Part shown: piece after piece, positions 1-9,386 of the stretch | Layout: every line of letters starts with the position of its first letter | How positions within the stretch are numbered: the stretch's first letter is position 1 | Assembly: GCA_021029095.1 (NCBI GenBank) | Contig: JAJOHG010000379.1 | Location: forward strand, 1-24,480 | Source of the DNA: Phellopilus nigrolimitatus | Lineage: Eukaryota; Basidiomycota; Agaricomycetes; Hymenochaetales; Hymenochaetaceae | Length of the DNA: 24,480 bases | Direction: 5' to 3' | Notes under the pieces: generated by a model | Database searches by the model: none | What the model was told of the DNA's origin: nothing | The model's input: the letters and a program-made list of their open reading frames with translations, nothing else | Translations under genes and position numbers: made by a program

Positions 1-217
1 CATAATCATGTTGAAGGTCCAAGAACAAGATAGTCAATAAAGCATTCACGTCCGTTATACCGCGAAGTGACACGTATGCAGCACGCTGTACAACACGTCT
101 TATGCCACTATCGGAAGTTCCAACTTATAATGGACCTTCCAAGATACTTCCGACACTAGAATGAAACGAGCGTCTTGTCCTCGTCGCCGTCGTTGATGGA
201 GTCGTGAACGTTGGCCG
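1..217 (+). repeat. Downstream flank of an F-box unit (duplicate of 2938-3145)
   Basis: This stretch aligns by eye, with scattered substitutions and small indels, to about 2938-3145, which is the DNA roughly 150-360 bp past the stop codon of the first F-box gene. Both copies share blocks such as atcatgttg, gtgacacgtatgc and the gatggagtcgt/gacggagtcgt region. Because the window starts inside this flank, another F-box copy probably ends about 150 bp to the left of position 1. That last step is inference. No gene is seen in it. Confidence 0.75.
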
Positions 218-793
218 CACGTTCGAATTCGAATAGGCGCAGATCACGTGACCAACATATGCAAAAGTTAGAGCCTTGGATTTGGCCATGGCCAATCAAC
301 CTGAGCTTCTGCGCACTAAGAAGAGGACAACTCTCTGAGGAGCCTGTTCTTAGACCGTATCCCTCGAGACTCTTATAGCTATCACATCCTCTTGGGCCGA
401 TCGCGTCACATTCAACAGTCATCTTCTAGGTTTCAATCAACTGCGTTCTTGAACTGGTCAGCCTACGGATCTCGTCCAGATGGTTTCTCAGACTTTCTGG
501 ACACTACACTTGACTTAATTGTGCGTCTGAAGAACTCTAACGTAACAGACAGATGGAACATACTATCTCATACACAGCATTATCCGCCGAATCTCGATTC
601 CAGCTATAGAAACACGAAATTGTTGCGGTTGCCATCCTCAAAATTCGGACAGCAGAGCTTCATCGAGGGTTGGTATTGTAGTTGTACTTCAACCACATCG
701 TTTACAGGGAAATCTTGGAGCAGCGCAGGTGAAATACAGATCTCGAGTGGACTTTCTCTGCTTACGTTTCAGTCAGTACACGGTCACGGTCAA
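218..793. other. Intergenic, no supported gene
   Basis: About 575 bp between the duplicated flank and the duplicated promoter of the first F-box gene. A 152-codon open frame exists at 392-850, but it has no recognisable domain, no splice structure and no counterpart upstream of the second F-box copy. I see no RNA gene or repeat here. Confidence 0.5.
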
Positions 794-1112
794 GGATCTG
801 AAAGCGAGGACAAAATGGTGAACAGCCGGTCCTGCAGACTCTCCAATTGAAGTGCATAGCTTTTTAGGCGCCACACGTGTCCTTTGCATCCTACCGCTGA
901 TAAAATCCAGAGTAATACCAGCCGCCACTCGTCACCAACTTTATGGTCCCGATTCCCGACAAATTTGCTTTTTTCACCGCGCAAACTTGGGTTTGTAATT
1001 ATTACCACGGACGAGTAACATTGCTGTAGCTGGTTACGAGCCTGGCGCAAACTGCGTGAAGCATATATTAAACGAGCCTTGCAGCGTACGATGGTCATTG
1101 AACCGTCTAGTA
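794..1112 (+). promoter_or_regulatory. Duplicated promoter of F-box gene copy 1, with TATA-like element
   Basis: This segment aligns with 5682-6110 upstream of the second copy. Shared blocks include ctttgcatcct, gccgccactc, tggtcccgattccc, caccgcgcaaacttgggt and accacggacgagtaac. A TATA-like tatatta lies at 1064-1070, about 45 bp before the chosen ATG at 1113. The same place in copy 2 has a better tataaaaa. Conservation of the element and its distance supports ATG 1113 as the start. Core-promoter function is inferred. Confidence 0.55.
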
Positions 1113-2788
1113 ATGCCTTTCAACGCCCCCGAGGTTCCAGAAGACATCTGGTCCGAAATCGCGTTGTTCTCCGGTTTGAAGGAAGTTCTGGCCCTCGAGG
1201 CTGTGTGTGTTTCCAATATATTGTTCATGACCGAACGGCGAGTAAATGTATCTCTTGTTTCAGACATGCAAGTCTTTTCACAACGTTGTCTCCAATAAAG
1301 CCGTCTGGCTGAAGCAACTCCGTGCATTGGACCAAGACCATGCACCCGATTTACCCCGACACATCTCTGTCGACGAGCTCGACTGGCTCCAAGTGCGCAC
1401 CCTCGTCGTGCGCGCATATCGGCGGCGACTCAACTGTACCGGCCCTGCCCCTCTGCGACCGACACGCGAGATTACAGTACCCATTGGGTCTGCGAACTTG
1501 GATGGTGCGCTCGGAGAACCGTATGGCTTCGGCACGGATGTGCAGCTGCTTCCTGGGGGCACGCTCCTCCTCGTCCTCTGGTCTGAGGGGTACTTGCAGT
1601 GCTGGGATGTGCCGGGCGGTAAGTGTGTCTGGACATACCCAGATCCAGCGTCATCCTGCGCGCATGAACAGAGAGTGCGCGGCTTCTGTTATGACATGCA
1701 GGAAGACAATACTGTGCATATTCTCATGGTGAGCCAAACTCGGAACGTTATTAGTAGCAAAAGGTAAGAAAAGTAGCGTCTCCGAAACTATGTCGTACTG
1801 ATACTTTACCGCTACTCAGAAACTTCGAAATATTACAATTTTCACCCCAAACAAAGAGACCCGAACTGCTCTACAAGTACCCGGCAAAAGAACCCAGTAC
1901 CTGGTCCGGATTGGCAAAATTTGTAAAATTAAGTGGCAACATATCCGCAGTCGTTACGGAAGACAATCTTTTCCTGACATTCTGGAAGGAGCACCGCTCG
2001 GTCGTGATCATCCAAGTGCGTATCTCATCTTATGAAAGCATGTAAGAAAGTTTTGACCAATGCTTCTGTGGCAGAGCATCATCGACGCCGTAGACGTGAT
2101 AGGGAATTATCTCATTTGCATGATCAGTGAGCACGGGGTAGAATCAGTCGTGGCCATTCTGCTGTCATCCATACGCAATGCATTGACTGATGACGGCACA
2201 ACTTCAGCTCTCGTCCTAAAAGACCTCCCGTATACCAAGTGCACCCTCCCATCTCAGTCGGACTGGTTTAGCCACTCTGCAGAAATATCTAGTTGTGACT
2301 TTCACTGGAAGTCCGAAGCAGAAAGAGAATTGAAAGGCATCACTATCACTGTTTCACGGGAAATAACTGACAGAGCAACCCATCACGACTTCTCGGTGGT
2401 GGACTCTTTCCTCTTAAAGACTGCTGCAGATACAGCCAGCACATCGAAGTTCGAGGGTCTGCTTCCAAATGATGGCTTTCCATGTCTCACGCACATCGGG
2501 GATTCACAATTTGTAGCCTTAGACCCGCAGCCTAACCAGTATTGCAGGTACAGCAGCGTGAATCGATCCTCGCAGGCCGGCTTTACAGTGTCCGGGTACA
2601 TTGCAATTCGTTATCCCGATACTTCAAATTTCTTGTGGATGCTTGCTACCATCTCTTGCGGGAAAGAAGCGGCGTTGCGCAAGCTCGAACTGCCGCACGT
2701 AGAGAGTGTGGGTATAGAGTTTTACAGCGGTACAGTCTTCTTCCCGTCAATGGACGCAAAATCTGTCGTCATCCAGTATTTCGACTAA
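1113..2788 (+). CDS. F-box protein, tandem copy 1
   Basis: Four exons: 1113-1202, 1264-1763, 1820-2015, 2075-2788, giving 499 residues. All introns are GT-AG and 56-61 bp long. Residues ~5-45 form an F-box: VPEDIWSEIALFSGLKEVL, then (exon 1/2 join) EATCKSFHNVV and a W-L-K-Q-L stretch, the segment that docks on Skp1 in SCF ubiquitin ligases. A basic stretch follows, then a region with a CWDVP motif typical of the WD-like C-terminal halves of expanded basidiomycete F-box families. That part would bind a substrate, which cannot be named. It is a close paralogue of 6111-7781 with the same three intron positions and phases, and no disruption is seen. Expression and substrate are unknown. The F-box call is strong; the ligase role is by family. 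Confidence 0.85.
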
Positions 2789-3438
2789 GACTTTGTATCT
2801 TAACTGAAGGTCTATTTCGGTAGGTAGATAACGAACAGTCTGTCACAGAGTAATATTATATGTGGAGATACTGGTCCCGACTGAGCACTTCCTAGTGCGA
2901 TCTATAGAATAAGGAAAGTCTAGCAAGACAGCAGAAACACGATCATGTTGTAGGTCCAAAAACAAGTTAGTCAATTAAGCATTCGCGTCAGTCGTGCCGT
3001 GAAGTGACACGTATGCGGCACAACATGTCCTGTGCTGCTATCGGAAGATAGCGATACCTTCCACGATACGTCCAGCAGCGAAATGAAACGGGTATGTAGT
3101 CGTCGTCGCCGCCGACTGGGTCGGGGACGGAGTCGTTACGTTGAATCACGAATATAATCCTTGTATTTCGCGTCACTTGATTAAATATCTTGAGTGGAAA
3201 GCGTACGTGTATCTCGAAGTCTCGTTGTCCTTCTGCCACAGCATGCAAGCATGAAAGGCTGCGACGACTGAGGCAATAGCCACAAAACAAACGATAGATT
3301 AGTCGTTGAGGCCCACAGCCCCTAAACAATTGTAACAAAGGCTTTCGGTGGTGGAAAGAGCTTCGGAGCGTATCATTAGCAAATGCAGATCGGTGCAGCT
3401 CGCGCGAAGCCGACGAAAGCACACCGGAGTAGGCGCCG
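2789..3438. other. 3' flank of F-box copy 1 and spacer to the sirtuin gene
   Basis: 2789-2860 matches the DNA after the second F-box gene (7782-7855), including tttgtatcttaa and tcggtaggtag, so the duplicated unit covers the 3' UTR. 2938-3145 matches the first 217 bp of the window. 3146-3438 lies downstream of the sirtuin stop codon and shows no gene. Confidence 0.6.
2938..3145 (+). repeat. Second copy of the F-box downstream flank
   Basis: Pairs with 1-217, as shown by the shared blocks atcatgttg, aggtccaa, gtgacacgtatgc, ctatcggaag and ggagtcgt. It marks the 3' edge of the segmental duplication that made the F-box array. Beyond about 3145 the two copies diverge: copy 1 runs into its own intergenic DNA and this copy runs into the sirtuin gene. 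Confidence 0.7.
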
Positions 3439-5113
3439 TCAGCGGCCTGCCCTCGGCTCCACTGCGCCCTCGACGTCCGCGTCGTCCGTCGGGGGCATGA
3501 CCACCCCGCTCGACAGGAACTTTGCCAAGACCGGGTCTTCCGCCGCTTGGCTGCCCCTACGATAGCAGGATAGAGAAATCAGCGACGGTATACAGAAAAT
3601 ATGCGTTGGTAGCACGGCTAAACAAACGCACGTCAGGGCACGTACGACGTCCCGCAGGACGGACCCACTCGGGAGGCTGATCTTCTCGACGCCTGGCGTG
3701 AGCGCGTCTGCGCGAGTCGGACCGACGTTGAGCAGCAGCACGGGCTTCCCGAGCTCGAGCGCGTGTTTCAGCAGTCTTTTTCAAGCAGATGATGGTCCGA
3801 GTCAGAGGAAGAAAAACAAAAGAGGAGGCGGTAAAGGAAGCGACTGTACCTGAAGGCTGAGTACGTCGCGAGCGTCGTCCCCACGATGAATAGCCGGTCA
3901 GCCAGCTCTATGTCCTGGTACCTTTTTTTCGCCAGATACAAGGCCATCAGCGACACCGTCGCATCGCAAGAAATTCAATTTCACGCACGAGCGGTCTTTA
4001 ACCTCCCTGCTTATCGACTCGCCGAAAAATATCAGGTGCGGCTTGTGCTAAGGACCCACACGGGTTCAGTTCGCTCCGCGACTGCGCAAGAGTATGGCGG
4101 ACGCACTATGTTGGTGCGCCTGTGCTCGCGGAGACACGCCGGGCAGTCGGGGACCACGAAGTCGTCGTACGACGCGCCTTCTTCGAGTTGTACCTATACG
4201 TCCGCATCAGCTCGCAGAGCAAAAACCAATCGCAGCGCGGGCCGCTTACGTCGCCGTCGGGGTTAGTACGCAGCTTCCGCCCAGTGTGCGCCATCTCATC
4301 TGCGAACGCAGACCACCGCGGGTTGGCGTGCGCGAGCCAGTCCTGGAACACGTTGCGCGTGACTACGTGCCCATTCTTGCAGCTGACTTTCTGTGGATGC
4401 CGTGCTGAAGTGTCAGCATTCTTGAAGGCGGCCCGTAAGGGAGATATGTGTATGCTTACGTGTAAAGTCCCATGCAACTCTAATATTCGAGAGGCGGTCT
4501 TCGATGGTGTCCATATGGATGATACGGCCTTATTGTGCAGACCATCGACGTTCTGGGTGATTAGACGAGAGATGTGCGATGTGTGCTGCAGCGCGGCGAT
4601 CGCAAAGTGCGTCGTGTTTGGCAGCGCGTCTCGCACAGACGGGTAGCCCAGAAACGACCGCAGCCTGCCGCAAAGTGAAGTTTCGAGTCATGCAGAGCGT
4701 AAGACTAACGCACCAGTACCGTTGTCTGAACGAACTGCCTTCGTCTGTCTCTTGCACGACTTCATGATACTACCGTGCACCCACACTGCCATGAGCACCC
4801 GCACGAAGGGACACACATACTCGGAAGACTAACAAGAATAGGCCTGGGATGCATCAGAGACATCAACCAAAGCATTCCTGCGACAAAGAAAAAAGAGCAC
4901 GCACTTGTAGTTCGGGTTCATGTACCGGCCGTTCGCCCCTCTGTACGCGCGGATGCCGGAGTCGACGCTGACGCCCGCGCCCGTGAGCACGGCGGCATTC
5001 CCGGGAGAGAGAAAGGCAGATATGCGCTCGACCGCTTCTGTCTTTGATATGGGCGGCGCTGTCGCCGTCGGCGCGAGCAGAGACGTCGGGATGGTCGGGA
5101 CAGAGATGCGCAT
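3439..5113 (-). CDS. SIRT4-like class II sirtuin, NAD-dependent deacylase
   Basis: Ten exons on the minus strand: 5113-4905, 4843-4834, 4769-4714, 4664-4460, 4390-4250, 4193-4107, 4047-3989, 3921-3850, 3775-3632, 3556-3439. They give 366 residues. NAD-binding GAGVSVDSGIRAYRG is at 45-59, RYMNPNYKPIL at 63-73, FRQRYW near 87-92, TQNVDGLH at 128-135, catalytic His in HGTLH at 156, PDCPAC at 222-227, VGTTLATYS at 269-277 and NVGPTRAD at 296-303. This order, especially RYMNPNYKPI and NP.WSAF, is that of SIRT4-type sirtuins, which remove acyl groups from lysines or transfer ADP-ribose, usually in mitochondria. No clear transit peptide is seen. The usual first zinc CxxC is replaced by C164-KNG-H168. 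All introns are GT-AG. The whole frame is intact, which supports every junction including the 10-nt exon. Confidence 0.9.
4834..4843 (-). other. 10-nt microexon of the sirtuin gene
   Basis: The exon gcctattctt completes the lysine of NPNYK and adds Pro-Ile-Leu, restoring the family motif NPNYKPILYHE. It is flanked by an intron of 61 bp (4904-4844, donor gtgcgt, acceptor cccag) and one of 64 bp (4833-4770, donor gttagt, acceptor ggtag). Without it an in-frame stop sits directly before the next exon. Confidence 0.8.
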
Positions 5114-5681
5114 TGGCGCGTCTGAGTCAGCGATCCAGCTCTATTCAAACCGCAACGCTCTCGCTCGACCGATTCTTATCCTTAGGGAGTTTGAAACTGG
5201 ACACAAACCATTTATCGCTGCCTCAAGAGAACATGCACAGTCGACGAGGAGAGGCTGGTAAGGGTGCTCTGGGTGAATATTCAGTTTGTTCTAGACTAAG
5301 GAGCACCCCTTGCGCACAAGATGAAGTGTCTGGATCAATCTGAGGCATTACTTGAGTGCCGTCTGAGGATGCTTGGAGAAACTACGAGAGTTGCGCGAGC
5401 TTCAGGAAAAGCGGCGCCGACGGTGAAATGAGGTGTATGACTGGATCAGGTCCCCGACGGCGGTCTGCTCGACGTCCCCGAAATCCTGCGCACACTCAGC
5501 ACGCAGGTGGAATGCGTCTTTTCAATCATTACATTCAAAAATGTCCAAAAAACAATTTTGTCGCGGCACAAGAATGTTATCTTGCTCAGTGGAGAACAGG
5601 ATTATCGCATGGAGCGCCTCAAGAAAAGATCAATAACATCTTCGTCCGTGGGGAGCAACCATTCCTTGTCATATTTTCTTC
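5114..5681. other. Spacer between sirtuin and the copy 2 promoter, with a possible gene relic
   Basis: 5114-5350 is upstream of the sirtuin start and should hold its promoter; no clear TATA is seen. 5355-5520 contains a coding-like fragment described separately. The rest shows nothing recognisable. Confidence 0.5.
5367..5515 (+). pseudogene. Possible broken gene fragment, family not identified
   Basis: In one frame the DNA reads a charged helix (LEKLRELRELQEKRRRR), then a TGA stop, then EVYDWIRSP. The frame then jumps by one base at the cccc tract near 5450 and continues DGGLLDVPEILRTLSTQVE. These pieces in order look like a protein segment with a stop and a frameshift, lacking both ends. 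I cannot name the family. It could also be chance or a short exon of an unmodelled gene. Confidence 0.3.
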
Positions 5682-6110
5682 AAGACTCTAGAAGTGAGGA
5701 CGAGAATCACTCTACCGGTCCTTTAGCCTCTCCAACTGGAGTATGCTTGGCTCCATGCGTTTCTTTGCATCCTGTAGAGGAAACAGTCCCGACCGATGCC
5801 GGCCGCCACTCTTTACAAGGCTTCCCTAACGGTCCCGAGTCCCGACAGGTTTTCAGTAAGCAGATTTTTCCGGGTTTTCTTTTGCATCCTGTTGCGGGGA
5901 ATCCCCTGCCAGCCGCACGCTCGTTGTGAGCCTACCTTAATGGTCCCGATTCCCAACAAAATTGCTTTTTTCACCGCGCAAACTTGGGTTTGTAACCATT
6001 ACCACGGACGAGTAACCATTGCTATAGCTGGTTACGAGTCTGGCGCAAACTGCGTGAGGCATATAAAAAACGAGCCTTGCAGCATACGATGGTCATTGAA
6101 CCGTCTAGCA
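5682..6110 (+). promoter_or_regulatory. Duplicated promoter of F-box gene copy 2, with TATA box
   Basis: This is the counterpart of 794-1112, longer because of an internal duplication (about 5760-5876 against 5877-5977). A good TATA box (tataaaaa, 6062-6069) lies about 45 bp before the ATG at 6111. The last 170 bp are almost the same in both copies, which suggests either recent duplication or constraint on the core promoter. Confidence 0.6.
5760..5977 (+). repeat. Diverged direct repeat inside the copy 2 promoter
   Basis: 5760-5876 and 5877-5977 share, in the same order, tttgcatcctgt, a G/A-rich stretch, a gccggccgc/gccagccgc block, a tggtcccgattccc-like block (cggtcccgagtcccgac against tggtcccgattcccaac) and a short T-rich end. 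Copy 1 has only one such unit (about 870-980). Similarity is partial and was aligned by eye. Confidence 0.5.
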
Positions 6111-7781
6111 ATGCCTTTCAACGCTCCCGAGGTTCCAGAAGACATCTGGTCCGAAATCGCGTTGTTCTCCGGCTTGAAGGAAGTTCTGGCCATCGAGGCT
6201 GTGTGTGTTTCCAATATATTTCTTATGATCGAACGGCGAGTAAATGTATCTCTTGTTGCAGACTTGCAAATTTCTTCACAACGTTGTCTCCAATAAAGCC
6301 CTCTGGCTGAAGCAACTCCGTGCATTGGACCAAGACCATGCACCCGGTTTACCCCGACACATCTCTGTCGACGAGCTCGACTGGCTCCAAGTGCGCACCC
6401 TCGTCGTGCGCGCATATCGGCGACGACTCAACTGCACCGGCCCTGGCTCGCTGCAACCGACGCGCGAGATCACAGTCCGCATAGGGTCTGCGAAGCTGAA
6501 TAAGGCACTCGGAGAACCGTATGGCTTCTACACGGATATGGAGCTGCTTCCTGGGGGCAGGCTCCTCATCCTCATGATTGATGATTACTTGCTGTGCTGG
6601 GACGTGCCAAACCGTAACTGTGTTTGGACATACCCGAATCTTGCGTCGTCCGACAAGCGTATGAGAGTGCGCGACTTCTCTTATGAAATGCAAGCAGACA
6701 ATGTTGTGCATATAGTCACAAAGACTGAATCTCTGGACTTCGGAAGGTAAGAAAAACAGTGTCTGCTGAACATGTAAAACGCCATGTCGTACTGATACTT
6801 TGCTACTACTCAGCTCCTTCGAAATATTCCGAATTTCAGCGGAAACAAAGGAACCCAACTTGCTCTACAAGTACCCGGAACAGTACCCACATGTCTCGCT
6901 CGAGACGAGGTGTATGAAATTACATGGCGACATATCAGCAATCTGTACGAGATACAATCTATTCGTGACGTTCTGGAAGGAACGCCGCACGGTCGAGATA
7001 GAGGTGTGTATCTTCTCCTATGGAAACGCGTGGAATAAAACTGACGGATACTTCTGTGCAGAGCATCTTCAAGGCCATAGACATGGTAGGCGGCTATCTC
7101 ATTTGCATGATCAGTGAGCCCGGGGTAGAATCAGTCGTGGCCATTCTGCTGTCATCCATACGCAAGGCCTTGCCTAATGACAGCACAGCTTCGGCCCTCG
7201 TCCTAGAAGACCTTCCGTATACCAAGTGCCCCTTGCCATTTCAGCGGGACTGGGTTGACTTCTCTGCGGAAATATCTACTTGTGACTTCCACTGGAAGTC
7301 CGAAGCAGGAAGAAAATCAAAGGGCATCACTATCACTGTGGTGCGGTACCTGAAGGGCAGAACCCACGGCGATTTTTTTTCAGTGGTGGACTCTTTCCTC
7401 TTGGAGACTGCTCCAGGTACAGCCAGCATGTCTAGGTCCAGGTTTCTGCTTCAAAATGACAGCCTTCCACGCCTCACGCACGTCGGCGATCCACAGTTTA
7501 TAGTATTAGACCCGCAGCTTGGCAACTACAGGTGTCGCCCCGTAAAACGACTGTCGCAGGCCGGCTCGGCAGTGGCCGAGTACATTGGACTTCGAAATCC
7601 CGGTACTCCCGATACTTCAAGGTTCTTGTGGATGCTCGCTACCATCTCTTGTGGGAAGGAAGTGGTGTTGCGCAAGCTCGGACTGCCTCTCGTAAAGAGT
7701 GTGGGTATGGAGTTTTACAGTGGTGCAGTCTACTTTTTGACAATGGACGCAAAATCTGTCGTCATCCAGTATTTCGACTAA
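6111..7781 (+). CDS. F-box protein, tandem copy 2
   Basis: Four exons: 6111-6200, 6262-6746, 6814-7003, 7062-7781, giving 494 residues. Introns are GT-AG and 58-67 bp, at the same positions and phases as in the 1113-2788 copy. The F-box is residues ~5-45 (VPEDIWSEIALFSGLKEVL, then EATCKFLHNVV), expected to bind Skp1. The C-terminal half carries a CWDVP motif and ends in the same KSVVIQYFD as copy 1. Copy differences are spread along the C-terminal part, while the N-terminal ~110 residues are nearly unchanged, so the presumed substrate-binding region has diverged more than the Skp1-binding part. The frame is intact. Function beyond F-box adaptor cannot be said. Confidence 0.85.
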
Positions 7782-8170
7782 GGTTTTGTATCTTAATTTA
7801 ACTGAATGCTTTCTCGGTAGGTAGCTAACTAGCAGTTTGTCATAGTGTAATGTTATTCTGTCATAGGAGCGCATATATGCAACTCGGGTGTCGAGTACCC
7901 ATTACATTTTCAGTTCTTGTTTATCGGTGGTAAGATATGTGTCTCAGCTGACAGTATTTAGAAATCGGAGTGCTTGTCGACTACAGTGAGTACCCGAGAA
8001 GGTAGATATAGTCTACCTAATACGCACGTTGGAGTTACCGCCGTCAGGTATGTGCTGGTCGACCGCGGGCCCTGGTGACAATAAGAACTGCATTATTAAA
8101 TGTGCACATGAGGGACAAGACGGAGGTGCCGTTTCGTGTTCTCGCTCGGGGCGATACCGAAAGAGGTGTA

Positions 8171-8193
8171 CAGTCGACTATCTAATAATGAAT
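8171..8193 (+). repeat. Left terminal inverted repeat
   Basis: Matches the reverse complement of 8718-8740 at 22 of 23 positions; the mismatch is the tenth base (A here, G at the other end). Confidence 0.8.
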
Positions 8194-8717
8194 AAGCTAA
8201 TAATGAATATGAGCTATTACATGTAATGAATACGAAACGCTGGAACCGACTCCGTTCCCACCAAATTATTCATAAAATCCGGTATCAAATAGTGAATATG
8301 GATTTTGGCCATCTGCATTGATAGATGTGGCTTTTTGGGTTCTTTTGATAAACAGAAGTCCAGTTTTGACAAGAAACATGATGGCCGATGGGATCCCGAC
8401 ATGATAATAGCATGCAAGCCGAAATGACAATATTTCTTATTCAACATTTCACACTAATCTGCCTTCCCGAACCTTCATTATGAGACAAAAATCAATGCAA
8501 GTTCTAAATTGACTTGTTCTTCATGTCATAAATTTCAGACACAATAAGCTTGGTATTACACCCTACCTTATTCTGTATATTTCGATATGTTAATTTGTCG
8601 TGACTTTTTATTTCTCCGGAGACTCTCAAATATAGATTACTTAATGTACTTATGTAATTAACGTGACAAGATTCTAGTATGATCCGTTAATGAATACAAA
8701 AACTTGGAACGGACCGT

Positions 8718-8740
8718 ATTCATTATTAGACAGTCGACTG
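8718..8740 (-). repeat. Right terminal inverted repeat
   Basis: Reverse complement of the left end apart from one base, followed by the second TA of the target duplication at 8741-8742. Confidence 0.8.
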
Positions 8741-9386
8741 TAAGAGCGACACGATATATCGATCTTGGGCCGAATTGACATGCATTAGAGCGCTTACGCA
8801 CCCTTATTATAGTCTTACGGGCTTGAAATTTGGGCGCTAAGCGGAGGTCAGCAGGCTAAGCAATTGTAAAAAAAAATGCATTAGCTCCTTGCATACTTAC
8901 ACCACGATTTAACCACCTTGAAGCGCCACAAGCAAAATAAGACATCTTAAGTAAAATTACGTTTTGCTGATGGAGGAGAAACCACTAAAGACGCGCTGGG
9001 CGAACAATTGCGAAGTCATACTCTTACAGCTATTATCAAAGGCTAACTTGCTTGGCTATTTTGGCGCATCTCCGACTCCCAGGCCGAGTTTTCGATACGG
9101 TTCTCCTGGGATTAATTATGTCTGTCGTTTCTCACAGCAGTGGCCCTACCAACCATCTTGAATGTTCCGATATGTTCCACTGCAACGAGTCAACTCAATA
9201 CAAACAATTTGATATTTTCACGTTGGCAAATCCACTTTATCCAAAGACAGATATAGCGCTAGCATGTATGTACTTACACTCCGATCGGAGAACCAATAGA
9301 TGTTCGTTGAGAATCGAAACTGTTCCTACGATACGCTACGCATCTTGCTTCGACTACTACGTGACGACAAGCGTGCTTTGTTGGTT

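Larger units (their letters stand above)
8171..8740. mobile_element. Non-autonomous Tc1/mariner- or pogo-like MITE, ~570 bp
   Basis: The ends are inverted repeats of 23 bp (8171-8193 and 8718-8740) with one mismatch, both starting cagtcgact at the outer edge. Each end is flanked by TA (8169-8170 and 8741-8742), the target duplication of the Tc1/mariner/pogo group, whose fungal members often begin CAGTC. No transposase frame lies inside, so it would need a source element elsewhere. A degenerate direct repeat (8224-8250 and 8688-8714, both starting taatgaatac) lies just inside the ends. Family assignment is inferred from ends and target only. Confidence 0.7.
7782..9386. other. AT-rich intergenic region with one transposon remnant
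   Basis: 7782-7855 is the duplicated 3' flank of the F-box gene. 8171-8740 is a TIR-bounded element. 8743-9386 lies beyond the 3' end of the RNA14 homologue. An open frame of 123 codons at 9052-9423 overlaps the end of that gene on the other strand and has no recognisable motif. I see no RNA gene. Confidence 0.5.

Noticed and set aside
392..850. 152-codon open frame on the + strand
   Set aside because: No domain, no splice context and no counterpart upstream of the second F-box copy.
4770..4900. Single 131-bp sirtuin intron with donor gtgctc
   Set aside because: It keeps the frame but loses the conserved Pro-Ile-Leu and uses a weak donor; the two-intron model with a 10-nt exon restores the motif.
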